Shown here: positions 42,763-50,931 of the stretch, piece after piece
How positions within the stretch are numbered: the first letter of the stretch is position 1
How the letters are laid out: each line of letters begins with the position of its first letter
Assembly (NCBI GenBank): GCA_014192625.1
Contig: BJHM01000017.1
Span: 17,104 to 81,103 of the forward strand
Length of the DNA: 64,000 nucleotides
Direction of reading: 5' to 3'
DNA from: Planctomycetota bacterium
GTDB lineage: Bacteria; Planctomycetota; UBA1135; UBA2386
Position numbers and translations under genes: made by a program
The notes under the pieces: generated by a model
The model's input: the letters and a program-made list of their open reading frames with translations, nothing else
The model's database searches: none
Told to the model about the DNA's origin: nothing

Positions 42763-44328
42763 ATGTTTCCCGATCTGTGCTCCCGCCGATGGTTCGGTGC
42801 GACAGCCCTAATGGTGTTCTGGACTTGGTGCGCCACTGCGCTGCCAGCACAATTTGCAGCACCTGCGGGAGAAGGGTTTGCAGATCGAGAACTCTTGCGC
42901 AGTGGCACCGCGGCGCTCGATCGGGAAGATCCGCTGCTTGCGTGGCGCACTTACCGTGAGGTCTTGCAGAAAAACCCGGACGTTGTGGATGGCTTCGTTG
43001 GGCTTGGTCGCACGCACCTGATGCTGTCGCACCCCTGCACTAGCCTTGCCTATGCGCGGGTGGCTCTCGCTGCTTCAGAACTGCGCCAGGATGCGATGGC
43101 GCTTTTGGTGCGCGCGCAGATAAGGGCACGGAAGTTTGAAGATGCTGCTTTGGCGGCGGCAGCGTTTGTCGCGCGTATCACTGCGCCAGAGTCGGATCTG
43201 CTGGCAGCGCAGGCTTCGGCGTTGTTTCGCATTCAGCACACGGACGAAGCTGCTGCGGCTTATCGATGTGTGTTGCAGTTGGACCCGGATTGTCCAGAGG
43301 CGCACTTGCGTCTTGGCTCGGGCCTGACTGCGCCGTGCACGGTTGCACGCGATCGGCTGGTGGAGCAAGCGGTCGCGTTGTTGCGGCAGGGGCAGCTCGA
43401 AACCGGGATCCAAATATTGCGCGAGACTCTCGGTCGCAACGACAGCAATCCAATCGCCCATCGGTTGCTCGGTGAAGCGTTGTTTCAACGGCGCATGCGC
43501 AACAGCATGGCCAGTCAGGACCCTGCGTTCCGGCGCCTGTCCTTGCTGCTCACTGCTGGACTAACGCCGGAACGTGGTCTCGTCGTAGACTTCATTCCGG
43601 CCTATTCTGAACTCGCAGGTGAGCGCCGTCGCGTCGTGGACTCCGCCCTTGGGCTGTTCATGTCGCGGCTGCCCAGGTTGATTGCACTCGGTGCGCGACA
43701 CGACCTGATGCTGGAAACCGAGCGCACCACGGACGCCGATTCGCGAGCTTCGCTGCGCGGCACGCGGACCTTTGATGGGCGTGTTTGGGACGACGTGCGA
43801 GGCATCGGCGGTCTGCAGGCGGCGACCGGAATCGAGGCGCTCGACGAGGCCGCGCAATTTGGATTCGACACGCTGGTGCACGAGATCGCGCATCAAGTGC
43901 ACTACTACGCGTTGTCGCAACGGGACCGGATCAAGATCCGTGCGCTCTACACTGCGGCGCGCCAAGCGAGTCGCTGCATCGACTACTACGCGGCGACCAA
44001 CGAGGCGGAGTATTTTGGCCAGGGCGTCGAAGCGTTTGCCAGCCTTGGCAAGCGGCCAGGCGGTGAGACTACGCACGGCCACACGCGTTTTGAGTTGCAG
44101 CGTGTTGACCCTGCGCTACATGACTTCATCGCCGCAATCGTCGATCGCGATCCGCTGCGCAACGCGGAGCTGCGCGAAGGCGTGCTGCTTGCTGCAATCG
44201 AAGTGGCGTTGCGCTGCGGCCGTGCCGAGGACGCGCTAGTTGCGTCACGGATGCTCGCAGCGGGTCCGCTGCAGGATGAGTGCCTGTTGCGCACCCAAGT
44301 GGCAGTGCGCGACGGCACCGCTTGGTGA
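42763..44328 (+). CDS. Secreted TPR protein with ATLF-like zinc peptidase motif
   Basis: The 521-residue protein has a signal peptide (FGATALMVFWTWCATALPAQ). Residues about 40-260 form TPR repeats (VDGFVGLGRTHLMLSHPCTSL, then AHRLLGEALFQRR). Residues 373-377 are HEIAH in DTLVHEIAHQVHYYAL, and about 40 residues on is NEAEYFGQGVEAF. HExxH followed by an NxxEYFxxxxE region resembles the anthrax lethal factor-like (ATLF/M34) gluzincin pattern, where the downstream Glu is the third zinc ligand. It is probably an extracytoplasmic metalloprotease; substrates are unknown. Confidence 0.75.
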   Translation: MFPDLCSRRWFGATALMVFWTWCATALPAQFAAPAGEGFADRELLRSGTAALDREDPLLAWRTYREVLQKNPDVVDGFVGLGRTHLMLSHPCTSLAYARVALAASELRQDAMALLVRAQIRARKFEDAALAAAAFVARITAPESDLLAAQASALFRIQHTDEAAAAYRCVLQLDPDCPEAHLRLGSGLTAPCTVARDRLVEQAVALLRQGQLETGIQILRETLGRNDSNPIAHRLLGEALFQRRMRNSMASQDPAFRRLSLLLTAGLTPERGLVVDFIPAYSELAGERRRVVDSALGLFMSRLPRLIALGARHDLMLETERTTDADSRASLRGTRTFDGRVWDDVRGIGGLQAATGIEALDEAAQFGFDTLVHEIAHQVHYYALSQRDRIKIRALYTAARQASRCIDYYAATNEAEYFGQGVEAFASLGKRPGGETTHGHTRFELQRVDPALHDFIAAIVDRDPLRNAELREGVLLAAIEVALRCGRAEDALVASRMLAAGPLQDECLLRTQVAVRDGTAW

Positions 44329-44339
44329 ATGATCTGCTG

Positions 44340-45563
44340 CTAGAACTTCTGTAGCTGCATCAGCGGCATCACGATCGAGATCACGACACCAGCGACAACC
44401 GTTGCCAGCACGACGATGATCAACGGCTCAAGCACCGAAGTTAGCCGCTGTGTGGCGAAGTCAACTTCCTCGTCGTAGCTGCTGGCGATTCGCTCAAGCA
44501 TCTCCTCCAAGTTGCCGGCTTGTTCGCCGACACCGATCATGTAGGAGACCGTGGCCGGGAACACACCGCTCTGCTTCATCGGCGTGCTGATATCCGCGCC
44601 CTCGAGCACTTGGTCATGCACAACCTGCAAGGCATTTTGCAGGACCTTGTTGTCGAGCACGTCGCGGGTCACGTTGATCGCCTGCAGAGCTGGTACGCCC
44701 GAACGCAGGAGGGTTGATAGCGTGGTGGCGAAGCGCGCCATCGACTGCTTGCGCATCAGGTCACCAAACACCGGCAGCGCTAGCTTGAAACGGTCAAAGG
44801 CCAGCCGACCGCGTTCGCTGTTGATGAACAGTTGAAACCCGATCATCAGCAGGATGATGCCGACTGCCACCAGCAACCAATAGTTGGTCAGGAAGTGGGA
44901 TGTAGCTACCAAGATTTTGGTTGGCAGTGGCAATTCTTGGCCACGACCTTCGATCAGCTTGGTGACCTTTGGCACGACGAACTGCAGCAGGATCGCCACC
45001 ACGACCACGCCAACGATGATCATCACCATCGGGTAGATCAACGCCGTGCCGACTTTGTTCTTTAGTCGCGCCTGGGTCTGGAGGAACTCGGCAAGCCGCG
45101 CGAGCACTTTGTCGAGCGCGCCAGCCGACTCGCCAGCCTTCACCATGTTGCTGTAAAGATCGGTGAAGTAGGCAGGGTGCTGCAGCACGGCATCGCCAAA
45201 CGTCATGCCCTGCGTCACCTTCTCGCGGATGTCGCGGAAAGTGCTCTCGATCTTCTTGTCGGGGGACTGCTCGATGACCATGCGCAGCCCGTCTGAGAGC
45301 GGGATGCCAGCCTGCAGCAGGGATGCCATCTGGCGAGTCACTGCGGCAACCTGTTCGGAGCGTTGCTTGTTGACGGTCTCAAAGCCGGTGATGCCCTTCA
45401 GCTGAAGCGCGCCACCCTTCCGTTTTTTGCGCTCTTGAAGGTCGGTGACATACAGCTGCTCGCGCTTCAGCTTGACGCGTGCTTCGCGCGCAGTGTCTGC
45501 ATCAATCAGGCCGCGGCGCTGCTTGTTGTTTCCATCGAGCGCCTTGTAGTCGAAGACTGGCAT
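44340..45563 (-). CDS. Type II secretion/type IV pilus platform protein (GspF/PilC)
   Basis: The platform protein sits in the inner membrane and couples the assembly ATPase to pseudopilus or pilus growth. MPVFDYKALDGNNKQRRGLIDADTA is the standard N-terminus. Two GspF domains follow: MASLLQAGIPLSDGLRMV with SGALDKVLARLAEF, and TLSTLLRSGVPALQAINVTRDVLDNK with GNLEEMLERIASSYDEEVD. There are three membrane helices, and the 407 residues fit. It lies 13 bp after the ATPase gene on the same strand. Confidence 0.95.
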   Translation of the reverse strand: MPVFDYKALDGNNKQRRGLIDADTAREARVKLKREQLYVTDLQERKKRKGGALQLKGITGFETVNKQRSEQVAAVTRQMASLLQAGIPLSDGLRMVIEQSPDKKIESTFRDIREKVTQGMTFGDAVLQHPAYFTDLYSNMVKAGESAGALDKVLARLAEFLQTQARLKNKVGTALIYPMVMIIVGVVVVAILLQFVVPKVTKLIEGRGQELPLPTKILVATSHFLTNYWLLVAVGIILLMIGFQLFINSERGRLAFDRFKLALPVFGDLMRKQSMARFATTLSTLLRSGVPALQAINVTRDVLDNKVLQNALQVVHDQVLEGADISTPMKQSGVFPATVSYMIGVGEQAGNLEEMLERIASSYDEEVDFATQRLTSVLEPLIIVVLATVVAGVVISIVMPLMQLQKF

Positions 45564-45576
45564 TGGTGGCGCTTGA

Positions 45577-47286
45577 TCAGATCACGTCGAGTTGGGTTAC
45601 GCGCAAGACTTCGTCTGGCGTTGTCATGCCAGCGAGCAGATTTTCTACGCCGGCCATGCGCAGGGTGCGCAGGCCACGCTCGAGGGCACCGCGCTTGATC
45701 TGGCTTGCAGTCGACTTGTTGACGATTTGTTCTTGGATATGGCTGTCGATCTGCATGACCTCGTAGATGGCCGTGCGGCCAGCGTAGCCAGAGCGGAAGC
45801 ACTCGTCGCAACCGCGGCCCTGCATCAACTTGCCACCCGGGAACTGATCGGGCGACAGCTTCAGGTCTTCCAGGTGATAGCGCATCTGCTGAGTTGGTTC
45901 GACCGGCTCGCGGCAGTTGGGGCATACCGTGCGCAGCAGGCGCTGGGCGATCACGAGCAACAACGAAGAGGACACGAGGTATGGCTCAACGCCGATGTCG
46001 ATCAGTCGCGTGACAGTCGAGGCGGAGTCGTTCGTGTGCACCGTTGAAAACACCAAGTGGCCAGTCAGCGCTGCGCGGATCGCAATGTCTGCGGTTTCGT
46101 TGTCGCGGACTTCGCCGACCATCATCACGTCCGGGTCTTGACGCAGGAAGCTGCGCAGGCCGTTGGCAAAGGTGAGGCCCTTCTTGACGTTGACCTGCAC
46201 CTGGCTGATGCCGTCGAGGTTGTATTCGACTGGGTCTTCGATGGTCAGGATGTTGAGGCTCGGTGCGTTGATCTTGTCGAGACACGCATACAGCGTCGTC
46301 GTCTTGCCCGAGCCGGTGGGACCTGTCACGAAGATGACGCCGTGCGAATAGGCGATGTAGCGTTCAATCGTGCGTTGGTTGTCGGTCGACAAGCCGATCT
46401 GGTCGAGCGAGTAGATCTTGGTGGTCTTGTCGAGAATGCGGAAGACCACGCGCTCGCCACCGGCAACTGGCACGGTGCTGATGCGCACGTCGACGTCGCC
46501 GTCGCCGATGCGAATCGAGGCGCGTCCGTCCTGCGGCAGGCGGCGCTCGGCGATGTCCATCTTGCCCATCACCTTCACGCGGCTGACGATTGCTTCCTGA
46601 ACCCGCTTTGGGATCCCCTCCATGTCGTAGAGGACTCCATCGATTCGCATCCGGACCTGCAGGCGGTCGGCGTAGGGTTGCAGGTGGATGTCTGAGGCGC
46701 GCAGCTTGAGCGCCTGGAACAGCAGCATGTTCACCAGCTTGATGACCGGCGCCTTGTTGACGTCGAGCAGGTCCTCGCTTTCTTGGATCGACTCCGCGAC
46801 CGCGACGATGTCGGACTCGGCGATGTCTTCTAGTGCTTCATCGACGCCATCTGCTTTGTGCCGGTAAGCGCGGTTGATGAGACTGGTGATCTCTGCGCGC
46901 GGTGCCAACACTGCCTCGACCTCGCAGTGGAGCATGGTGGCGAGGTCGTCCATGGGCTGCACTTCAAGCGGCCGGTGGGTAGCCACTTGGGTGATGCCGT
47001 TTTTATTGCCGATCGCGATCAGCCCGTAGGTGCGCGCGAACTGCACCGACACCTGGTCAATGAACTTGCCCGGGACCGAGATGCCTTCCAGACTCGGCCG
47101 GCACGCGATGCCTAGAAACTCGGCGAAGAATTGTAAGCACTTCAGCTCCGGCAGCAGGTTCTTGCTCACCAATACTTGGTCGAGACTGCTGCCCGATTCG
47201 CGCTCTGCGGAAAGGGCTTCTTCGATTTGAGTCTGATTGAGCCCAGCTTTGCGCAGCAGGCTTTCGCGGATCCGGTCCTGGAGCAT
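45577..47286 (-). CDS. Type II secretion/type IV pilus assembly ATPase (GspE/PilB)
   Basis: This hexameric ATPase drives pseudopilin assembly. It carries an N-terminal T2SSE_N domain, Walker A GPTGSGKTTTLYACLD, the Asp box ILTIEDPVEYNLDGISQVQVN, Walker B region LRSFLRQDPDVMMVGEVRDNETA, the His box HLVFSTVHTNDSAS, and a C-terminal zinc-binding tetracysteine (CPNC...CDEC). The 569 residues fit. It lies between a secretin gene and the platform gene; no major pilin gene is adjacent. Type II secretion and type IV pilus roles are both possible. Confidence 0.95.
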   Translation of the reverse strand: MLQDRIRESLLRKAGLNQTQIEEALSAERESGSSLDQVLVSKNLLPELKCLQFFAEFLGIACRPSLEGISVPGKFIDQVSVQFARTYGLIAIGNKNGITQVATHRPLEVQPMDDLATMLHCEVEAVLAPRAEITSLINRAYRHKADGVDEALEDIAESDIVAVAESIQESEDLLDVNKAPVIKLVNMLLFQALKLRASDIHLQPYADRLQVRMRIDGVLYDMEGIPKRVQEAIVSRVKVMGKMDIAERRLPQDGRASIRIGDGDVDVRISTVPVAGGERVVFRILDKTTKIYSLDQIGLSTDNQRTIERYIAYSHGVIFVTGPTGSGKTTTLYACLDKINAPSLNILTIEDPVEYNLDGISQVQVNVKKGLTFANGLRSFLRQDPDVMMVGEVRDNETADIAIRAALTGHLVFSTVHTNDSASTVTRLIDIGVEPYLVSSSLLLVIAQRLLRTVCPNCREPVEPTQQMRYHLEDLKLSPDQFPGGKLMQGRGCDECFRSGYAGRTAIYEVMQIDSHIQEQIVNKSTASQIKRGALERGLRTLRMAGVENLLAGMTTPDEVLRVTQLDVI

Positions 47287-47324
47287 ATTCTTTGGGGGCT
47301 CGGCGGAGGCTTTCGAAAGATCGT

Positions 47325-49796
47325 TCAGGGGTTGCCGTTCTTTGCTGTGCTCGCAGCTGGGGCAGCTGGGGCAGAAGGCCCAGTGGGCGCTGTATTCTTC
47401 GGCGGATTGACGGCTGGGGCAGGAGGACCATTTGGGCCACTTGGCACACTGACCCCGTTGGCTTTCTTGGCCGCTGCCGAACGGGAGTAACTGCTCCTCG
47501 GCAATTCGTTTTCACCCTGACGATCCACGTCCTCCACAGTGGCGCCACTGTCTTCGAGCGTGCGCGCTTGCGCGGCTTCGCTGCCGTGCCACTGGCGGTC
47601 GACCAATTGCAGCCGCCTGCTGCCGATGTAGTTGTCGGCCTCCATCTTCTTCTGCAGACTCAACTGCCAGAGGTCGTCAAAATCGTCCTCGTCCAAGATT
47701 GTCGGGGTGACGAAGAAGTAGAGGTTGGTCTTGTTGGCGATGTCCTGGGTGCTGCGAAACAGAAAGCCGATCAAGGGCAGATCCTTAAGGATTGGAATGC
47801 CGCCTTCACTGTGCGAGTCCGTGTCCTCGATCACGCCGCCGATCACCATCGTGTCACCGCTCGGCATTGTGACCTGCGTCTTGATCGCGCGCTCCAACGT
47901 GATGCCGCCACCAGACACTGAGTTGGGATCAAACTTACCGACGAATCGCGAGATGCTGAGGTTGACGTTTAGTCGCAGGTAGTTGTTTGGCGAGATCGTC
48001 GGCGAGATTTCCAGCGTGATGCCTGCTGTGCGCGGCGCGCCATTAGAGCTCTGGGTAGTCGAGGTGCCCTGCGATGAGGTTGTGGTCGGACGACTCTCCT
48101 CGGTCTTCACGGTGGCTGGTGAGTTGTTGTTCACGAGCACGCTTGGTATTGACAGGATGTTGGCTCGGTCGTTGGTCGCGAGTGCGTTGATGAGCACTGG
48201 GATGGCAAAGCCATTGCTGCGAATGATGCCACCTGTGAGCCCCGCCAGTGGAGTGTCGAAATTGGGCAGGCGTGTGTCCGGCAGGCCGTCGCCGTCGGTG
48301 TCATTGAAGTTCGATTGACCGAACGAGGTAAAGCCGAAGGGGCGCGTGAAGTCGCCGTTGTCTTTGATGTCGAGCAGGCCTAACTCGGTGCCGAGGTTCC
48401 AGCCGTCACCGGTCGTCAACTCGACTAGCGCCGCTTCGATGAGCACCTGCGGCTGGCGCCGATCGAGGTTGTCGATCAGGTTCATCAGTTGCTTGTATTT
48501 CGTCTGCGAAGCCGAGACGACCAAGCTGTTGCTTTCTTTGTGCGCTTGGATCACGGTCTGGCGCGGCCTACGTGCCGTGGAACCTGGGGCCCCCTGCTGC
48601 GCCTGGGTCTCCGCCTGCTGGTCGCTCTTTACGAACGCATCCAGTGTCGAGCGCAGATCATCGGCGAGAACGTTCTTCAAGCGGATGATGTTGGCCGTGC
48701 CGTCGACTGGTTCTGGCAGCACGTCGAGGCGGGCAACTAGGTCGAGGGCCTCACGCACTTGTTCGCTGGTGCCGCTGAGGATCACTGCACGGAGCGCCGG
48801 ATTGACGACGACCTTCATCTGACTCTGGCCCGCTTGTAATGGCGCGCCGCTTTGGCCTTGCACGCCCGCTTCTTGCATTGCCTGCGCCCGCACCTTTTGC
48901 CGGTTGTCGAGCACTTCCGTGAGGATCGGCTCGATTTCCTCCGGTGCCGCAAACTCAAGCTTTTGAACGTGCGTGACGATGTCGGGCGACTCGATCGGCA
49001 TATCTACGACTTTCAGCAGCGTGAGCGCGTCGAAAACTTGCGGGCCGAAGCCTTGCAGCAGCAGGGAACTGTTGTTGCCGGTATTGCCGAGCAATACGCC
49101 GCCCTGTGGACCGCCGGCGCCACCGGAAGTTGCGAAGAACGGGCGCAGTGCGCTGGTGGCGAGTTGCGCATTGATGTGTTTTAGGATCGCCGTGGTGATG
49201 ATCGGCACACCCGTCTGGTCTTTGAATTCGATGACGCGATCGCTGTCGATATAGCGCGCGCTGCTGGTCACTTCGCGGCTGCGCTGGCCCGCCATGAACA
49301 CGATTTCAAGCAGTTCCAGGTCGCCAGTGCCACGCGGCACGATGGCAAAGCCCTTGATGTAGAGCATCGTCTGGAAGAGGGAGAAGAAGTCGCGCGCGAA
49401 GGTTTCCTTCTTGAATCGAAACGTGCCGAGGAAATTTATCTTGGAGCCGTTCGTGGATTGGCCGATCTCAGTTTCGGTGAAGACGATGCGCTTCCCCGTC
49501 AGCTCGTGCGCCCACTTGATGAACTCCTTCATCTCAATGCCGTTGGTCTCGCTCATCGAGAAGGCGATGTAGTCCCCCTCGTTCTTGAGCGTCGGCAGGG
49601 CCGGATCCTTTTCCGGTGCGGTTGCGCCGCCCTGTGTCGCCACCGGAGTGACTGGCGCGGGAGTTGGCGCGGGAGTTGGCGCGGGAGTTTGCGCTCGCAG
49701 CGCAGACGGCAGCGTCGCAGCAAATGGGATCAGCGCAACTGCAACCGCTGCGGCGTGGCGCAAGAGGATTTGACGAGGCTTGTGCAGAGTAGACAT
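47325..49796 (-). CDS. Secretin (GspD/PilQ family)
   Basis: Secretins form the outer-membrane pore of type II secretion and type IV pilus systems. From ATG 49796 the 823 residues begin with a signal peptide (LLRHAAAVAVALIPFAATLPSALRAQ) and a short Pro-Ala-Thr repeat. N-domain repeats follow (VQKLEFAAPEEIEPILTEVLDN, then ANIIRLKNVLADDLRSTLDAFV). The secretin domain contains QVLIEAALVELT, ILSIPSVLVNNN and PSGDTMVIGGVIEDTDS. The C-terminal 60 residues are Pro/Ala/Asn-rich and not part of the fold. ATG 49838 is a possible earlier start. It heads a three-gene minus-strand operon. Confidence 0.92.
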   Translation of the reverse strand: MSTLHKPRQILLRHAAAVAVALIPFAATLPSALRAQTPAPTPAPTPAPVTPVATQGGATAPEKDPALPTLKNEGDYIAFSMSETNGIEMKEFIKWAHELTGKRIVFTETEIGQSTNGSKINFLGTFRFKKETFARDFFSLFQTMLYIKGFAIVPRGTGDLELLEIVFMAGQRSREVTSSARYIDSDRVIEFKDQTGVPIITTAILKHINAQLATSALRPFFATSGGAGGPQGGVLLGNTGNNSSLLLQGFGPQVFDALTLLKVVDMPIESPDIVTHVQKLEFAAPEEIEPILTEVLDNRQKVRAQAMQEAGVQGQSGAPLQAGQSQMKVVVNPALRAVILSGTSEQVREALDLVARLDVLPEPVDGTANIIRLKNVLADDLRSTLDAFVKSDQQAETQAQQGAPGSTARRPRQTVIQAHKESNSLVVSASQTKYKQLMNLIDNLDRRQPQVLIEAALVELTTGDGWNLGTELGLLDIKDNGDFTRPFGFTSFGQSNFNDTDGDGLPDTRLPNFDTPLAGLTGGIIRSNGFAIPVLINALATNDRANILSIPSVLVNNNSPATVKTEESRPTTTSSQGTSTTQSSNGAPRTAGITLEISPTISPNNYLRLNVNLSISRFVGKFDPNSVSGGGITLERAIKTQVTMPSGDTMVIGGVIEDTDSHSEGGIPILKDLPLIGFLFRSTQDIANKTNLYFFVTPTILDEDDFDDLWQLSLQKKMEADNYIGSRRLQLVDRQWHGSEAAQARTLEDSGATVEDVDRQGENELPRSSYSRSAAAKKANGVSVPSGPNGPPAPAVNPPKNTAPTGPSAPAAPAASTAKNGNP

Positions 49797-50041
49797 GGCG
49801 CCGGGGTTGGATCCCGTTCTTGGGTTTGCTTCAGACATCGCTTCGTTCCTGCTGCGTGCGTAGTTGCGGCCCCTATCCATAGGGGTGCGCCTACGACCGA
49901 ATGAGTGCCTTTATTATTTCGCTAGGCAGCTGCAAGGAAGCGTGATTTCCACGTTTCCGGCTTTTCGGGTTGCGACGCCATGGTCTTAGGGCTTCATTCC
50001 GTCAGCCCCTTGGTTGGTGTCGCACGAGGCGTTTAGTGAGC

Positions 50042-50518
50042 ATGAAGCTGTCTCTACTCATCAGGCCTGAGTTGATCGCGGTCCCGATCCGCGCTATCGA
50101 CAAATGGCAAACTTTGGCTGCCTTGGCAGAGCTGCCGGTGCGTGCAGGTTGCTATGCCGCCAGCGCCATGCCTGCCATTCTAGATGCCATCTTGTTACGC
50201 GAGCGCAGCATGTCGACTGGGATGGAATTCGGGGTGGCGATCCCGCATGCCGCAGTCGATGGCATCGATGAACTCATCACCGTGCTCGGCATCTGTCCTG
50301 ACGGCATCCCGTTCGATGCCGTCGATAAGCAGCCAGCGCGCATCGTGGTGCTGCTGATCATCCCTCGGCAAAAAAAACTCGCGCACATCAAAACATTGGC
50401 GGAGATCGCCCGGTTGCTGTCGCGCGGCGAAGTTCGTTCGCGGTTACTTACTTCCAACACGCCGGCCGAAGTTGTGCAGGCGGTAATCGAGCTCGAAAAC
50501 GTCACGCCGCGCGGCTGA
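50042..50518 (+). CDS. PTS EIIA (PtsN-like) domain protein
   Basis: The 158 residues match EIIA of the fructose/nitrogen type. The phosphorylatable histidine is His69 in MEFGVAIPHAAVDG, preceded by LRERSMSTG and followed by VVLLIIPRQKKLAHIKTLAEIARLL. No sugar permease or Hpr gene is nearby, so a regulatory PtsN-like role is more likely than sugar transport. ATG 50042 was chosen as the family start. The stop lies within an inverted repeat (50505-50511 with 50525-50531) that has six Ts in its loop. Confidence 0.88.
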   Translation: MKLSLLIRPELIAVPIRAIDKWQTLAALAELPVRAGCYAASAMPAILDAILLRERSMSTGMEFGVAIPHAAVDGIDELITVLGICPDGIPFDAVDKQPARIVVLLIIPRQKKLAHIKTLAEIARLLSRGEVRSRLLTSNTPAEVVQAVIELENVTPRG

Positions 50519-50582
50519 TTTTTTCGCGGCGGGTCTGTGCATGAGTTCATTGCGGTTGTCCGTTGCGCAGCTCGGTCCATGC

Positions 50583-50807
50583 AACCCGCCTTGCGTGAAC
50601 CCGCCTTGCGTGAACGCGCCTTGGGTGAACGCGCCTTGCGTGAACCCGCCTTGGGTGAACGCGCCTTGGGTGAACCCGCCTTGCGTGAACCCGCCTTGCG
50701 TGAACCCGCCTTGGGTAAACCCGCCTTGGGTGAACCCGCCTTGGGTGAACCCGCCTTGCGTGAACCCGCCTTGCGTGAACCCGCCTTGGGTAAACCCGCC
50801 TTGGGTG
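50583..50807. repeat. 15-bp tandem array, fifteen copies
   Basis: Fifteen exact-length copies of a unit close to AACCCGCCTTGCGTG, varying mainly at three positions (C/G at 4, C/G at 12, G/A at 15). Because 15 is a multiple of 3 several frames stay open, giving pentapeptide-like repeats such as NPPCV/NPPWV on one frame and EPALR on another, and a basic one on the minus strand. An ATG at 50541 opens a 134-residue frame across it, but nothing supports translation. The remainder of 50519-50931 holds no supported gene. Confidence 0.92.
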
Positions 50808-50931
50808 AACCCAGTGTGCGGCTATGTTCGGTTGGCGAATGCGTGCGCGCTACCGAAACCTGCGGGGTTGCCAGATCTGACAGTGGCAAGGGAAGCATTT
50901 CCGAATTGCTGGTCGCTGCTATTCTGCGCCG

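Noticed and set aside
50505..50531. Inverted repeat around the EIIA stop codon as a terminator
   Set aside because: The T-run is inside the loop rather than after the stem, so it does not fit an intrinsic terminator.
50152..50898. Minus-strand frame with Lys-Ala-Gly pentapeptide repeats, resembling a histone-like or collagen-like protein
   Set aside because: The repeats are just the 15-bp tandem array read backwards, and the frame runs into the EIIA gene on the other strand. There is no independent evidence of coding.
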